From Chloroflexota bacterium (GTDB lineage: Bacteria > Chloroflexota > Anaerolineae > 4572-78 > J111), in contig BOKF01000010.1 of assembly GCA_016860845.1 (NCBI GenBank), positions 1 through 64,000 of the forward strand: 64,000 nucleotides of DNA. The letters run 5' to 3'. A program made the translations under genes and the position numbers. Position 1 is the first letter of the stretch; the number at the start of each line of letters is the position of its first letter. Below the pieces are notes generated by a model. That model did no database searches, was not told where the DNA came from, and worked only from the letters and a program-made list of their open reading frames with translations. Positions 37,389 through 45,637 of this stretch are shown one piece after another.

Positions 37389-38221
37389 TCTAAAAAGTAA
37401 AAACGCTCACTCTCCACCATCATCTTCGCTAACCGCTCACTAGCCCCGCTTCCTCTCCATGAGCGTTCAACCTGATTCGCTTACTAGGCGCTCACACATC
37501 CTTACCCCCGATAAAACCCCTGTATAGCCCCCTGTATCCTATACTCCTCCAAAGCCTTTATCACCTGCCTACTGGCACCCCAGACCCAGGATCAGTCCCA
37601 GAAGTGCCCTCCCCTACTCTGACCCCCTGTAGAACCCTGTACCGACTCCTGTATCCTGCATTCCTCTGATGAACCAAACCAACCCCTCTCCTGCCTCAAC
37701 CCGATCCTGTATCGGACCATCCAGCTAGCCGCTCGCGACCTCATAAACAACCCCTGACAAATCACCATACAACTCCTGATAAACTTCTATACGAATTCCG
37801 CACGACCCCTGGATGACCCCAGGTGCGACCCTTGTATATTTCTTTCCCCGGTTCCGCCCCAATTCGGCCACCCGGCTTATCTCTATAAAAGCCTTGAATA
37901 ATCCCCTGTTGGAAGGCTTTCCCCCGACACACGTTTGGATAACCTCCGGTCAAACCCCATAAGACCCCTGTATCCAGCGTTTCACCTGGCTCTGGCCAGC
38001 CAGACTGACCCCAGCTTACCCTCCAGGCCTGGTTACCCCCTAGTCAACCCCTCTACGACCCCTGGCAAAAGCCTATTCAACTCCGTGCTAACCCCCTGTG
38101 TCTGGCATTATCCGGCCAAATTCGCAGGTTCCCCCTTGCTGGGCTGTTGAACTGCCCGCTCGCGGGGCTTCACTCCAATTTTTCCACTCTCCACCAACTC
38201 AAATTCCTCACGGAATTCTTA
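37389..38221. repeat. C-rich long non-coding repeat, copy 2
   Basis: This is the second imperfect copy of the 18082-18960 sequence, in the same orientation and block order. It carries recurrent CCCCTGTAT-type units (GATAAAACCCCTGTATAGCC, AGACCCCTGTATCCAG, TAACCCCCTGTGTCTGG). Short ORFs crossing it are not conserved between copies. It ends about 75 bp before the MerR-type promoter. Confidence 0.75.
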
Positions 38222-38295
38222 TCACCTCATAAACTTCGTTTTCGTTCAACAGCTTCACGGACTTCCTGATAACTGAACCAAAAGTCCTTTGGGAC

Positions 38296-38326
38296 TTGAC
38301 ATTCAAGTTACTTGAAGGTGTAAAAC
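38296..38326 (+). promoter_or_regulatory. MerR-type promoter with palindromic operator
   Basis: A -35 box TTGACA (38296-38301) is separated by 19 bp from a -10-like TAAAAC (38321-38326). The spacer contains the palindrome TTCAAGTTACTTGAA (38302-38316). A 19-bp spacer with a central dyad is the signature of promoters twisted open by MerR-family activators. It lies about 50 bp upstream of the merR gene, indicating autoregulation. Confidence 0.8.
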
Positions 38327-38372
38327 ACAAAATACGATGTAGATAATTGTATCTCATCTCAGGAGATAAACA

Positions 38373-38825
38373 ATGCCCGATCATCTATACATCAAGCAGG
38401 TCGCTCAAGAAGTTGGGATCAGCCCGCCCACCTTGCGCTATTACGAGCAAATTGGGCTGCTTCCCTCACCCCATCGCGGCGACAACGGTTACAGGCTCTA
38501 CTCGCCGGACGATCTGGCCTCGCTCCGTTTTGTAAAACGAGCCAAGCTGCTCGACCTGTCTCTGGAGGAAATCAGGGACATCATCACCTACGCCTCAGGG
38601 GGTCGTTGTGAGTCACTCCGAGAGTACCTGGTGTCTCTACTGGAGACGAAGCTGGCCGGGGTGGATGAGCGCATCCGGGAGTTGAACAGCCTGAGGGCCG
38701 ACCTGGAAATCTACCACCAGACCCTTACCGGGCAAGCCCCCCTACCTGTGGCTGACTCTCAGCCAACTGATGCTGGTTTCTGCACCTGCCTGGACACACC
38801 CAGCGACGATAGGAGCGAACCATGA
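38373..38825 (+). CDS. MerR-family transcriptional regulator
   Basis: The 150-residue regulator has a winged helix at residues 1-70 (IKQVAQEVGISPPTLRYYEQ, GYRLYSPDDLASLRFV). A dimerisation helix and a C-terminal sensor part with Cys residues (GGRCESL, then GFCTCLD near the end) follow. Cysteines at these places fit the thiol- or metal-sensing CadR/ZntR/CueR branch. The ligand cannot be read from the sequence. It overlaps the PIG-L gene by 4 nt (ATGA) and is preceded by its likely operator. Confidence 0.88.
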   Translation: MPDHLYIKQVAQEVGISPPTLRYYEQIGLLPSPHRGDNGYRLYSPDDLASLRFVKRAKLLDLSLEEIRDIITYASGGRCESLREYLVSLLETKLAGVDERIRELNSLRADLEIYHQTLTGQAPLPVADSQPTDAGFCTCLDTPSDDRSEP

Positions 38826-39562
38826 ACTCACTCCTGGCCCAGGCCGAACGTATTATGGTTATCATGGCCCATCCTGATGATATTGAAATTCAATGTGGGG
38901 GTACGGTCGCCGGACTGGTTCAGACCGGTAAGCGGGTGACCTACGTTCTCTGTACCAGCGGGAACCACGGGACGGCTGAGGCCGGTCTCACCGCCGACGA
39001 ACTGGCGGCAAAACGGGAAACCGAGCAACAGGCCGCAGCGAGTGTCCTCGGGGTGGGTAGCGTTATCTTCCTGCGGCACAACGATGGTGATCTGGCCTAC
39101 GAGCAGCCAGTTCTTCGTCGAGAGGTGGTGGGCTTGCTAAGGCAATACCAACCCCAGGTCGTTTTTACCCACGACCCCTTTGCCGGGGTGGGCAGCTATG
39201 AAGTCTGCTACCTGCACCCCGATCACAGGACAGTTGGGGAAGTTGTCCTGGCCGCCGCCTTCTTCTGCGCCCCCGGCCCTCTTTTTTATGCTGACCAGTT
39301 CGCCACAGGTCTAACGCCGCACCGGGTCTCAGCTTTATGCCTGGCGATGAGCCATCAGCCCGACCTATTTGTAGACATCGGCCAGACGTTCGAGGCGAAG
39401 GTGAGGGCCATCGCCTGCCACACCAGCCAGTGGGGTCAGCAGCCTGATACTTCGGCCAGGCTCAGTACAGGCCTGGCCGGTTTCTTTCAACAAATGGCTG
39501 CCGGGATCGGGCGTCAGCGGGGCATTGCCCTGGCCGAAGCCTTTAAAGTCCTGAAGGCGTAA
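38822..39562 (+). CDS. PIG-L family deacetylase (copy 1)
   Basis: The 246-residue zinc-dependent LmbE/PIG-L-type de-N-acetylase has MAHPDDIEIQCGGTVA (first metal-binding motif) and CYLHPDHRTVGEVV (second His ligand). Relatives deacetylate GlcNAc-conjugates, including precursors of mycothiol and bacillithiol (MshB/BshB). The substrate here is open. It lies between a thiol/metal-sensing MerR regulator and a MATE-like transporter, so removal or conjugation of a toxic compound is plausible. A paralogue occurs in the selD operon at 53626-54333. Confidence 0.9.
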   Translation: MNSLLAQAERIMVIMAHPDDIEIQCGGTVAGLVQTGKRVTYVLCTSGNHGTAEAGLTADELAAKRETEQQAAASVLGVGSVIFLRHNDGDLAYEQPVLRREVVGLLRQYQPQVVFTHDPFAGVGSYEVCYLHPDHRTVGEVVLAAAFFCAPGPLFYADQFATGLTPHRVSALCLAMSHQPDLFVDIGQTFEAKVRAIACHTSQWGQQPDTSARLSTGLAGFFQQMAAGIGRQRGIALAEAFKVLKA

Positions 39563-39576
39563 GGAGCAGGACAGAC

Positions 39577-41034
39577 ATGGACCAGCCCAGCTACGACCAG
39601 ATCGGCCGTTTTTATCTGCCTTTAGCCGCCAGTGGCCTACTGATGACCCTGCAGCAGCCGGTGGTCACCGCAGCCATCGCTCGTATGGCCGACGCCGAGA
39701 CCGCTTTGGCTGCTTATGGCGTAGCCTTGAACATTGTCGTTTTGGTGGAAAGCCCTGTGCAGATGCTGCTCCCCACGGCCAACGCCGTCGGACAAGACCA
39801 GCTATCCTACCGGCTACTTCGCCGCTTCACCCTCTTCATCGGCCTGGCCTTGAGCGGCCTGCTTTTACTGATGGCCTCATCACCACTGGGGGTGTTGACC
39901 GTCTCAGGTCTGATCCAGGCACCAGCGAAGGTGACTCAGCAGGTTCTTCCCACCCTGCTGGTGATGGCCCTCTGGCCGTTGCTCGTCGGCTGGCGACGCT
40001 TCTACCAAGGGTGGCTGATCCAGTCCGGCCAGCCGCAAGTCATCGGCTATGCTACGGCCTGCCGCCTGCTGACCCTCACCGTGGTGGTGATCCTGGCGGT
40101 CAATGGCTCCAACTGGCCCGGCGCTCTCGTTAGCAGCTTGGCCTTGATAGCCGGGGCCGGAGCCGAGGCCGCGGTCGTAACTGCCCGGGTATGGCTGCTG
40201 CTGAAAGCTGGCTGGCCGAACAACCGGCCAGAGCTAGAACTCGTCCCCACAAAGGCAAAGGTGGATGCCATCTCTCTCGTAACTCCATCTGGAGGAAGTG
40301 GGGATGAAAGACAGCCGCCGGCCCCCCGCTTCGGAAGCGTGGCCGCGTTGGCCCGTTTCTACTTGCCTCTGGCGGCGACCTCGGTGCTCACGGTCGTGAC
40401 CTGGCCGCTGCTCACCGCCGGGATCAGCCGCGCCGCCGAGCCGACTCCTTCTCTCGCCGCCTGGCCGGTGGCTTTGAGCCTCTTGTGGTTGTTGACTACT
40501 CCCCTCCAGATGTTACAGCAAGTCGCGATCACCCTGGCTCAAGAGGCCAGGTCTTTCCAGAGGGTGATTCGGTTTGGTCTCGCCATTGGGCTGTTGGGCA
40601 GCCTGGTGCTGGCAACCTTCGCCTTCACGCCCCTGGTGAACCTCTTCCTGCAATACGTTGTGGCCGCGCCGACCGAGGTGGCGCCCCTGGTCATCTTCGC
40701 CGCTCGCATCCTGGTTCCACTGCCCCTGGTTGTAGCAGCTCAAAGCCTGCTACAAGGGCTGCTGATCCGCCGAGGGACGACGGGCGACGTGCGGCTGGCG
40801 ATGCTGGTCAACCTGGTTGTTCTCAGCCTGCTGCTCCTGGGTGGACTGGCCGATGGCCGTCTGGCCGGGGCGATTCTGGCCCCTATCGCCATGCTAGGCG
40901 GGCTGCTGGCCGAAACAGCGGTACTCTGGTGGCGGTTCAAGACATTCGGGTACACCGGCAACGAATATAACAGGGAGCAGTATCCAGCAGCGGCGGTTCA
41001 TTCAGGTCCAGGGGAGCGCTCATCTACGGGGTAA
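39577..41034 (+). CDS. MATE-like multidrug/lipid exporter
   Basis: The 485-residue integral membrane protein has about 12 hydrophobic helices in two similar halves. Both halves begin IGRFYLPLAASGLLMTLQQP and LARFYLPLAATSVLTVVTWP. That internal repeat is typical of the MATE/MOP superfamily of cation-driven exporters. A polar linker (about residues 215-250) joins the halves. It starts 14 bp after the PIG-L stop and probably shares the MerR-controlled transcript. The substrate is unknown. Its gene converges with the histidine kinase gene. Confidence 0.75.
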   Translation: MDQPSYDQIGRFYLPLAASGLLMTLQQPVVTAAIARMADAETALAAYGVALNIVVLVESPVQMLLPTANAVGQDQLSYRLLRRFTLFIGLALSGLLLLMASSPLGVLTVSGLIQAPAKVTQQVLPTLLVMALWPLLVGWRRFYQGWLIQSGQPQVIGYATACRLLTLTVVVILAVNGSNWPGALVSSLALIAGAGAEAAVVTARVWLLLKAGWPNNRPELELVPTKAKVDAISLVTPSGGSGDERQPPAPRFGSVAALARFYLPLAATSVLTVVTWPLLTAGISRAAEPTPSLAAWPVALSLLWLLTTPLQMLQQVAITLAQEARSFQRVIRFGLAIGLLGSLVLATFAFTPLVNLFLQYVVAAPTEVAPLVIFAARILVPLPLVVAAQSLLQGLLIRRGTTGDVRLAMLVNLVVLSLLLLGGLADGRLAGAILAPIAMLGGLLAETAVLWWRFKTFGYTGNEYNREQYPAAAVHSGPGERSSTG

Positions 41035-41075
41035 CTAACGGCAGATCAGACGTGGATACAAGGGGGCCAACCAGC

Positions 41076-42563
41076 TCAAGGTGTACCGGAAGGTATACTT
41101 TGCCTACCCTGGTGATCGGGCAATGTTGGCGGACTCGGCAAGGCGACAGAAAAGGTGGAGCCTACCCCCACCCAGCTCTCGACCCAGATGCGCCCGCCGT
41201 GGGCTTCGACGATTTGCCGGGCAATGGCCAGCCCCAGACCCGAGCCGCCGCTGCTCCGCGCCCGCGATTTATCGGCTCGATAAAAGCGCTCGAAGACGTG
41301 GGGTAAATCCTCCGGGGGAATACCCCGCCCGGTATCGGCCACGGAAACAAGGAGGCCGGCCGGCTCCGGCCTGACAGAAATAACTATGCGGCCACCAGGC
41401 GGTGTGTGGCGCAGCGCGTTGGAGAGCAGGTTGAGTAGCACCTGGCTGAGCCGTTGTTTATCGCCGCTGATAAGGGGGAGGTCGGGAGACAATTCCGCCA
41501 CCAAAGTGACTTCTTGCTCAACGGCCTGGGCGCGGAAGCCCTCGACGGCCCGGCCGGCTAGGTCGGCCAGGTCTACCGTTTCTCGCTGGAGATGGATCTG
41601 GCCGGCTTCGGCCAGGGCCAAGTCGCGCAAGTCGTTCACCAGCCGGGTCAGCACCAGGGTCTCCTCATGAACGGAGGCCACGTTTTCCAGGTTGAGCGCG
41701 TACAGTCCATCCAGGATCGCCTCGAGATTGCCCTGGACCAGGCTCAAGGGGGTGCGCAGTTCGTGGGCGATGTCGGCGACCATCTGGCGGCGCAGCGTCT
41801 CGGCTCGATCCAGGGAGTCGGTCATAGTATTGAAAGCCTGGGCCAGGCGGCCAATCTCATCGCCACTCCGCACCGAAACCCGCCGGCTCAGGTCACCGGC
41901 GGCGATGGCTTCGGCGGCCTGGGTCAGACGCCGCACCGGGGCCGTAATCTGGAAGAAGAGAAGGGAACCTAGCCCCAGAGCCACTCCCCCTACGGCAATG
42001 GCTGACAGCAAAACAGCCAGGTTCACCGACTGCAAGAAATCCTGGTCCAGGGGGTTGAGGACCGGTTCGATCATGGAGTCAACCAGGACGGTCCCCACCC
42101 GCCGCCCGTCCACGATAATCGCTACACCCGCGGCCAGATGCTCGTCGGGGTGGCGCTGGCCCACCAATCCGCCGGCCGAGTCGGCGACGACGATGCCCTC
42201 GGCATCGGCCAACACGACCCGATCCAGCAACGCCTCTCGCCAGCGCATCGCCTCAAACATCCCGCGCATTGTCTCAGGCCCCATCATCCCCGGTCCCATC
42301 ATACCGCCCATCATCTCGGTTGGACTCCCCGGCGGCGAGCCGGTGGTAAGCAGGGTTTCCACGCCCTGCCAATTTCCCTGCCGGGCATAGTAGTCGGCCA
42401 GCACTGTGGCGAGATTCTGGGCCTGGATGAGGTCGCTGGAGAGGACAAACCGGCGGAACTGGGTAGCGGTCGCCAGGTTGACGACGACGAACATTACCAC
42501 CACCCCGGTGGCAATGATGACCGCAAAGATACCCATCAACTTGAGCCACAGGCTAACCCGCAT
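41076..42563 (-). CDS. Sensor histidine kinase with Met-rich sensor loop
   Basis: The 495-residue membrane kinase has a first helix at about 8-30 and an extracytoplasmic domain of about 150 residues. A Met/Gly-rich loop lies at residues 84-106 (MMGGMMGPGMMGPETMRGMF). The second helix is at about 180-205, a HAMP domain follows, then HisKA with the phospho-acceptor His267 in VADIAHELRTPLS, and a HATPase with NLLSNALRHT, DTGRGIPPEDL and GGSGLGLAIA. The Met cluster suggests sensing of Cu(I) or Ag(I), which is inferred. The ATG at 42563 overlaps the response-regulator gene by 11 nt, so the two form one system. Confidence 0.92.
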   Translation of the reverse strand: MRVSLWLKLMGIFAVIIATGVVVMFVVVNLATATQFRRFVLSSDLIQAQNLATVLADYYARQGNWQGVETLLTTGSPPGSPTEMMGGMMGPGMMGPETMRGMFEAMRWREALLDRVVLADAEGIVVADSAGGLVGQRHPDEHLAAGVAIIVDGRRVGTVLVDSMIEPVLNPLDQDFLQSVNLAVLLSAIAVGGVALGLGSLLFFQITAPVRRLTQAAEAIAAGDLSRRVSVRSGDEIGRLAQAFNTMTDSLDRAETLRRQMVADIAHELRTPLSLVQGNLEAILDGLYALNLENVASVHEETLVLTRLVNDLRDLALAEAGQIHLQRETVDLADLAGRAVEGFRAQAVEQEVTLVAELSPDLPLISGDKQRLSQVLLNLLSNALRHTPPGGRIVISVRPEPAGLLVSVADTGRGIPPEDLPHVFERFYRADKSRARSSGGSGLGLAIARQIVEAHGGRIWVESWVGVGSTFSVALPSPPTLPDHQGRQSIPSGTP

Positions 42564-43254
42564 GGCCCGCCTCCAGTTCGGCAAATTTGTAGCCGATCCC
42601 GCGCACGGTCAGGATGTAGCGCGGGTCACGTGGGTCGTCGCCCAGGGCGCGGCGCAGGTTCTTGATGTGTGCATCAATCGTACGCTCGTAGCCCTCAAAG
42701 GCCTCGCCTTGCACCGTGTCCAGCAGTTGCATTCGGCTGAAGACCTGGCCGGGGTGTTGGGCCAGGACGGTCAACAGGTCAAACTGGGCCGTGGTGAGGG
42801 AGATAGGCTGCCCGGCCAGGCGCGCCTCCCGTCGTCCCATATCCAGGGTCAACGTTCCAGCGGTAATCAGTTGGGGTTGGGCGGGACCTGTCCCTACCCG
42901 GCGCAGCACGGCCCGCACCCGGGCTACCAACTCGCGGGGACTGAAGGGCTTGACCACGTAATCGTCGGCGCCCAGTTCCAGGCCGATGAGCCGGTCGGTC
43001 TCCTCGGCGCGGGCGGTCAGCATGATGATGGGTACATCGGAGGTCCGGCGGATGGTGCGGGCTACGTCCAACCCGTCAATTTCCGGCAGTAGCAGATCAA
43101 GCACGACCAAATCCGGCTGCTCGTGGCGAAAGACGGCCAGCGCTTCCTGTCCATCGTAGGCCACAACCACCCTGAAGCCCGCCCCTTCCAGGTAGGTGCG
43201 GACCAGCTTGACCATTTTTTGTTCGTCGTCCACCACCAGAATCTTGGCGGTCAT
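42553..43254 (-). CDS. OmpR/PhoB-family response regulator
   Basis: The 233-residue regulator has a receiver domain with acidic pocket DDE at 9-11, phospho-acceptor Asp53 in LVVLDLLLPEID, Thr in IIMLTARAEE and Lys in DDYVVKPFSP. A winged-helix DNA-binding domain follows (about 130-230: LTTAQFDLLTVLAQHPGQVF, TIDAHIKNLRRALGDDP, ILTVRGIGYKF). It partners the kinase encoded immediately downstream with an 11-nt overlap. It probably controls the upstream envelope cluster (43.4-46.5 kb), to which it belongs by direction. Confidence 0.94.
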   Translation of the reverse strand: MTAKILVVDDEQKMVKLVRTYLEGAGFRVVVAYDGQEALAVFRHEQPDLVVLDLLLPEIDGLDVARTIRRTSDVPIIMLTARAEETDRLIGLELGADDYVVKPFSPRELVARVRAVLRRVGTGPAQPQLITAGTLTLDMGRREARLAGQPISLTTAQFDLLTVLAQHPGQVFSRMQLLDTVQGEAFEGYERTIDAHIKNLRRALGDDPRDPRYILTVRGIGYKFAELEAGHAG

Positions 43255-43376
43255 GGGTCGCTCTTTCCAGGCGTCTTCAACGAGGTAAGCATACCATTAC
43301 CGGCGTCAAAAGCAAACAAACCCCGCCCTGGCCCTCTCCGTGATAAGGGGAAGGTTGGGTGGGGTTAAACAATGCC

Positions 43377-43754
43377 TCAAGCTAGCGACTGGCCGCAGTA
43401 AGGGCAGTGCTGCCAGTCAGTCTGGGTAGGCCGGCCGCAGGCCGGGCAAACGCCGGTTGCGAGCGGAGCCGGCGGAGGCGGCGGTCCAGCATAGGACGAG
43501 CCAGTCACAGCCCGCACCAGCCAGACGATCCCGCTCCCCAGCAAAATCAAAAAACCCAGGGGGATAAGCCACATAAAGAGCATCCCTACCCCGCCGAAGG
43601 GGCCGAAGCCCCAGCCAGCCGTCATCCCAGGTCCCATCATGCCTGGTCCATAGCTATAGCGACCAAAGCCTCCCCACAGACTGACGCCGATGAGAAGGAC
43701 CAATAATGTGACAATGGCGAAAACGTTGATTTGCGGCCAATTTATTCTGTTCAT
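43377..43754 (-). CDS. Two-helix membrane protein with Met motif and zinc ribbon
   Basis: The 125-residue protein has a first membrane helix (INVFAIVTLLVLLIGVSLW). A short Gly/Met-rich outside loop (YSYGPGMMGPGMTAGWGFG) follows, then a second helix (LFMWLIPLGFLILLGSGIVW). A cytoplasmic zinc ribbon with CPACGRP and CPYCGQS lies at the end. The GMMGPGM motif repeats that of the kinase loop and of the secreted protein at 45633-46502. The ATG at 43754 follows AAAGGAA. The architecture resembles SHOCT-type small membrane proteins, with a zinc ribbon in place of SHOCT. Confidence 0.7.
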   Translation of the reverse strand: MNRINWPQINVFAIVTLLVLLIGVSLWGGFGRYSYGPGMMGPGMTAGWGFGPFGGVGMLFMWLIPLGFLILLGSGIVWLVRAVTGSSYAGPPPPPAPLATGVCPACGRPTQTDWQHCPYCGQSLA

Positions 43755-43789
43755 CAGGTAAATTCCTTTCATTATAAAATATCATCCTC

Positions 43790-44473
43790 TTAATCTGGCG
43801 CTACCGCGCCGAAGGTGGCGATCTCGCTCCGGGCCAGGACCGCTTCCAGTTCGGCGGCGCGGTCTTCTAATTGCAGCCGCATCTCGTCCAGGCGGGCCAG
43901 GTCGTCGCGCAGGGCCTGGGCCTGCTCATCCAGCCGGTGGTGGCTGTCGGTTAGGGCCGCCTTCTTGGTCAGGGCGCGGCGGGCGGCTGTTTCGTCGGTG
44001 GCCACCTGGTCTCGGGCGGCCTGTTCTTTGGCCGCAATCTGAGAGGCCAGCCGGTCAAGCCGGGACTCCAGGTCGACCAGCACCGCCGCCGACGACTCCC
44101 TCGCTTCGTCCAGTTGGGCCAGCCGCGCTTTCACCTGGCGCAGGGCGGCCGCTCGCTTCGCGTCCGTACCGGTCCGGTGATGCCCTTGCCGTCCGGCCCT
44201 GACCTGGTGTACGGCCAGGTCGGCCGGCCGGAGTTGCCCCCGGTCGGCCAGGGTCTTGAGAGCCTCAAATGTTTCATTACTCAACTGACCCCGTCCGGCC
44301 AGCTCATAGAGTTGGTCAACCAGGGCCTGGGTGGATTCCCCGGCCCGGCTGCCGGTGGTCGGGCCGAGAACAGCCGGAGCCGCCTGCAAATGGTCCCGAT
44401 GCGCCCGGTTGTCCTGGATGAGAGTATCGGTCAGGTAAAAAAGGTCATATAATCCCGATCCACAGCCTATCAT
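43790..44473 (-). CDS. Coiled-coil protein of the PspA cluster
   Basis: The 227-residue protein starts MIGCGSGLYDLFYLTDTL. From about residue 110 to 215 it is one long coiled coil rich in Ala, Leu, Glu and Arg. A segment with LYELAGRGQLSNETFEALK resembles short-helix linker domains. There is no membrane helix. It follows pspA by 33 bp on the same strand and may bind PspA through coiled-coil contacts. I do not recognise a named family. Confidence 0.55.
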   Translation of the reverse strand: MIGCGSGLYDLFYLTDTLIQDNRAHRDHLQAAPAVLGPTTGSRAGESTQALVDQLYELAGRGQLSNETFEALKTLADRGQLRPADLAVHQVRAGRQGHHRTGTDAKRAAALRQVKARLAQLDEARESSAAVLVDLESRLDRLASQIAAKEQAARDQVATDETAARRALTKKAALTDSHHRLDEQAQALRDDLARLDEMRLQLEDRAAELEAVLARSEIATFGAVAPD

Positions 44474-44506
44474 CTTGCCTCTCCTTCGATCTGTCTCAAG
44501 ACAGGC

Positions 44507-45256
44507 CTAGACGGCCAGGTTTTGCCCCGCCACTTCGTTCAGGGCAAGCTCGGCCGGGTCAGCCTGAAGAGTCGCCTTGAGCTGCGCCAGTTCCTTCTCG
44601 ACCGCAGCGGCCCGGCTCAGGCTGGCCAACTCCCGGTCAATGTCATCACCAGGGGTCAGGGCGTCAGCCAGAACGCCGGCCGCCACCAGTTCGTCAATGG
44701 CTTCCACCCGGGCTTGCATCCCCCGGATGCGGGCTTCGGCCCGCTCGATGGCGCGGCCCACATCGGCCAGGTCTTTGGAGATACCGCTGACGGCCTCTTT
44801 GACCTTAAGTTGAGCGCGGGAACTGTCGTACAAAGCTTTCAGTTCTTCCTTCTTGCCATGGAACAGGTCGATCTTCTGGCGCAGGCTGGCCTGGCTGGTT
44901 TTGAGGCTTTCCACCTGGGCGTTGAGCGATTCGATGTTGGCCCTGAGGCTCTCCAGACGCTCACGAGCGGCGGCCTTGCGTTCCAGGGCGCGGGCGGCCA
45001 GGTCTTCGCGGTTCACGGCCAGGGCCTCGTGGGCCTGGGTTTCGTATTTGGCAATGGCCGTCTCCAGTTGCATCCGCTGGGTCTCCAGAGTGCGCCGGGC
45101 GGTGGAGACTTCTACCAGGCTATCGCTGATCTGGCGCAGACTGGCCTGCAAGCGGGTCAGGCTGTAATCCAGGCTGGTACGAGGGTCTTCCAGGTCGTCC
45201 AGAGCCTGGGAGGCCCGCGCCCTGAAGATGGCTTTCAAGCGGGCCAAGAAACTCAT
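44507..45256 (-). CDS. pspA: PspA/IM30 envelope-stress protein
   Basis: The 249-residue ESCRT-III-like coiled-coil protein binds and repairs the inner membrane. Features are an N-terminal amphipathic start (MSFLARLKAIFRARASQALD), EDPRTSLDYSLTRL, a long coiled hairpin (AARALERKAAARERLESLRA, LNAQVESLKTSQASLRQKI) and the family's central LKALYDSSRAQLKVKEAV. The length fits the family. It is separated from the preceding zinc-ribbon gene by one base. No pspF or pspBC is present. Control by the adjacent two-component pair is likely. Confidence 0.9.
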   Translation of the reverse strand: MSFLARLKAIFRARASQALDDLEDPRTSLDYSLTRLQASLRQISDSLVEVSTARRTLETQRMQLETAIAKYETQAHEALAVNREDLAARALERKAAARERLESLRANIESLNAQVESLKTSQASLRQKIDLFHGKKEELKALYDSSRAQLKVKEAVSGISKDLADVGRAIERAEARIRGMQARVEAIDELVAAGVLADALTPGDDIDRELASLSRAAAVEKELAQLKATLQADPAELALNEVAGQNLAV

Positions 45257-45257
45257 C

Positions 45258-45527
45258 TTAACCTTCCTTTCTCTCACCAAGTACAATTTCAGTCAGGTCG
45301 GCGCCGCAGTAGGCGCAGCGCACCCAATCGGTTTTTACGGCCCGGTGACATCCGGGGCAGGCCGCGAGCAACTGCGTCCCGCACCGGGGGCAGAAGACAA
45401 AGTCCTCCTGGGTGGGATAGTCACACTCAGGGCAGGGCGTGGTCTTGGGGACAGGAGCAACTGACCTGTAGACCGGCTCTGCCGTTCGATGATCGTTATG
45501 ATCAACGTGATTATGTCCGCCACACAT
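45258..45527 (-). CDS. Double zinc-ribbon protein with His-rich N-terminus
   Basis: The 89-residue soluble protein has a His-rich N-terminus (MCGGHNHVDHNDH) followed by two zinc ribbons, CPECDYP/CPRCGTQ and CPGCHRA/CAYCGAD. The His/Cys content suggests metal binding. Its stop codon is one base from the pspA start, so the two are translationally coupled. The role is unknown. It may recruit partners to PspA. Confidence 0.65.
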   Translation of the reverse strand: MCGGHNHVDHNDHRTAEPVYRSVAPVPKTTPCPECDYPTQEDFVFCPRCGTQLLAACPGCHRAVKTDWVRCAYCGADLTEIVLGERKEG

Positions 45528-45546
45528 TGTTGTTCACTCCTCGAAA

Positions 45547-45637
45547 ACAGGTTACAGGTTGAAGGTTTACAGGTTCGCGAAACGGGTTGTAATCTAGAAA
45601 CCTGGAACCCGCTTCGCGAACCTTCAACCTTGCTATC
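45547..45637. repeat. Long intergenic hairpin of the GGTTGAAGGTT family
   Basis: The left arm contains AGGTTGAAGGT and GGTTCGCGAA. The right arm contains TTCGCGAACC and ACCTTCAACC, so the 90-bp gap can fold into a long hairpin. The same GTTGAAGGTT word recurs at 54735-54826 and 55964-56010, always between genes. It may be a REP-like repeat, and could end transcription from the Met-rich gene or protect mRNA. Confidence 0.55.

Noticed and set aside
37762..37953. Minus-strand ORF inside C-rich copy 2
   Set aside because: The equivalent frame in copy 1 has stops, so it is chance coding in a biased sequence.
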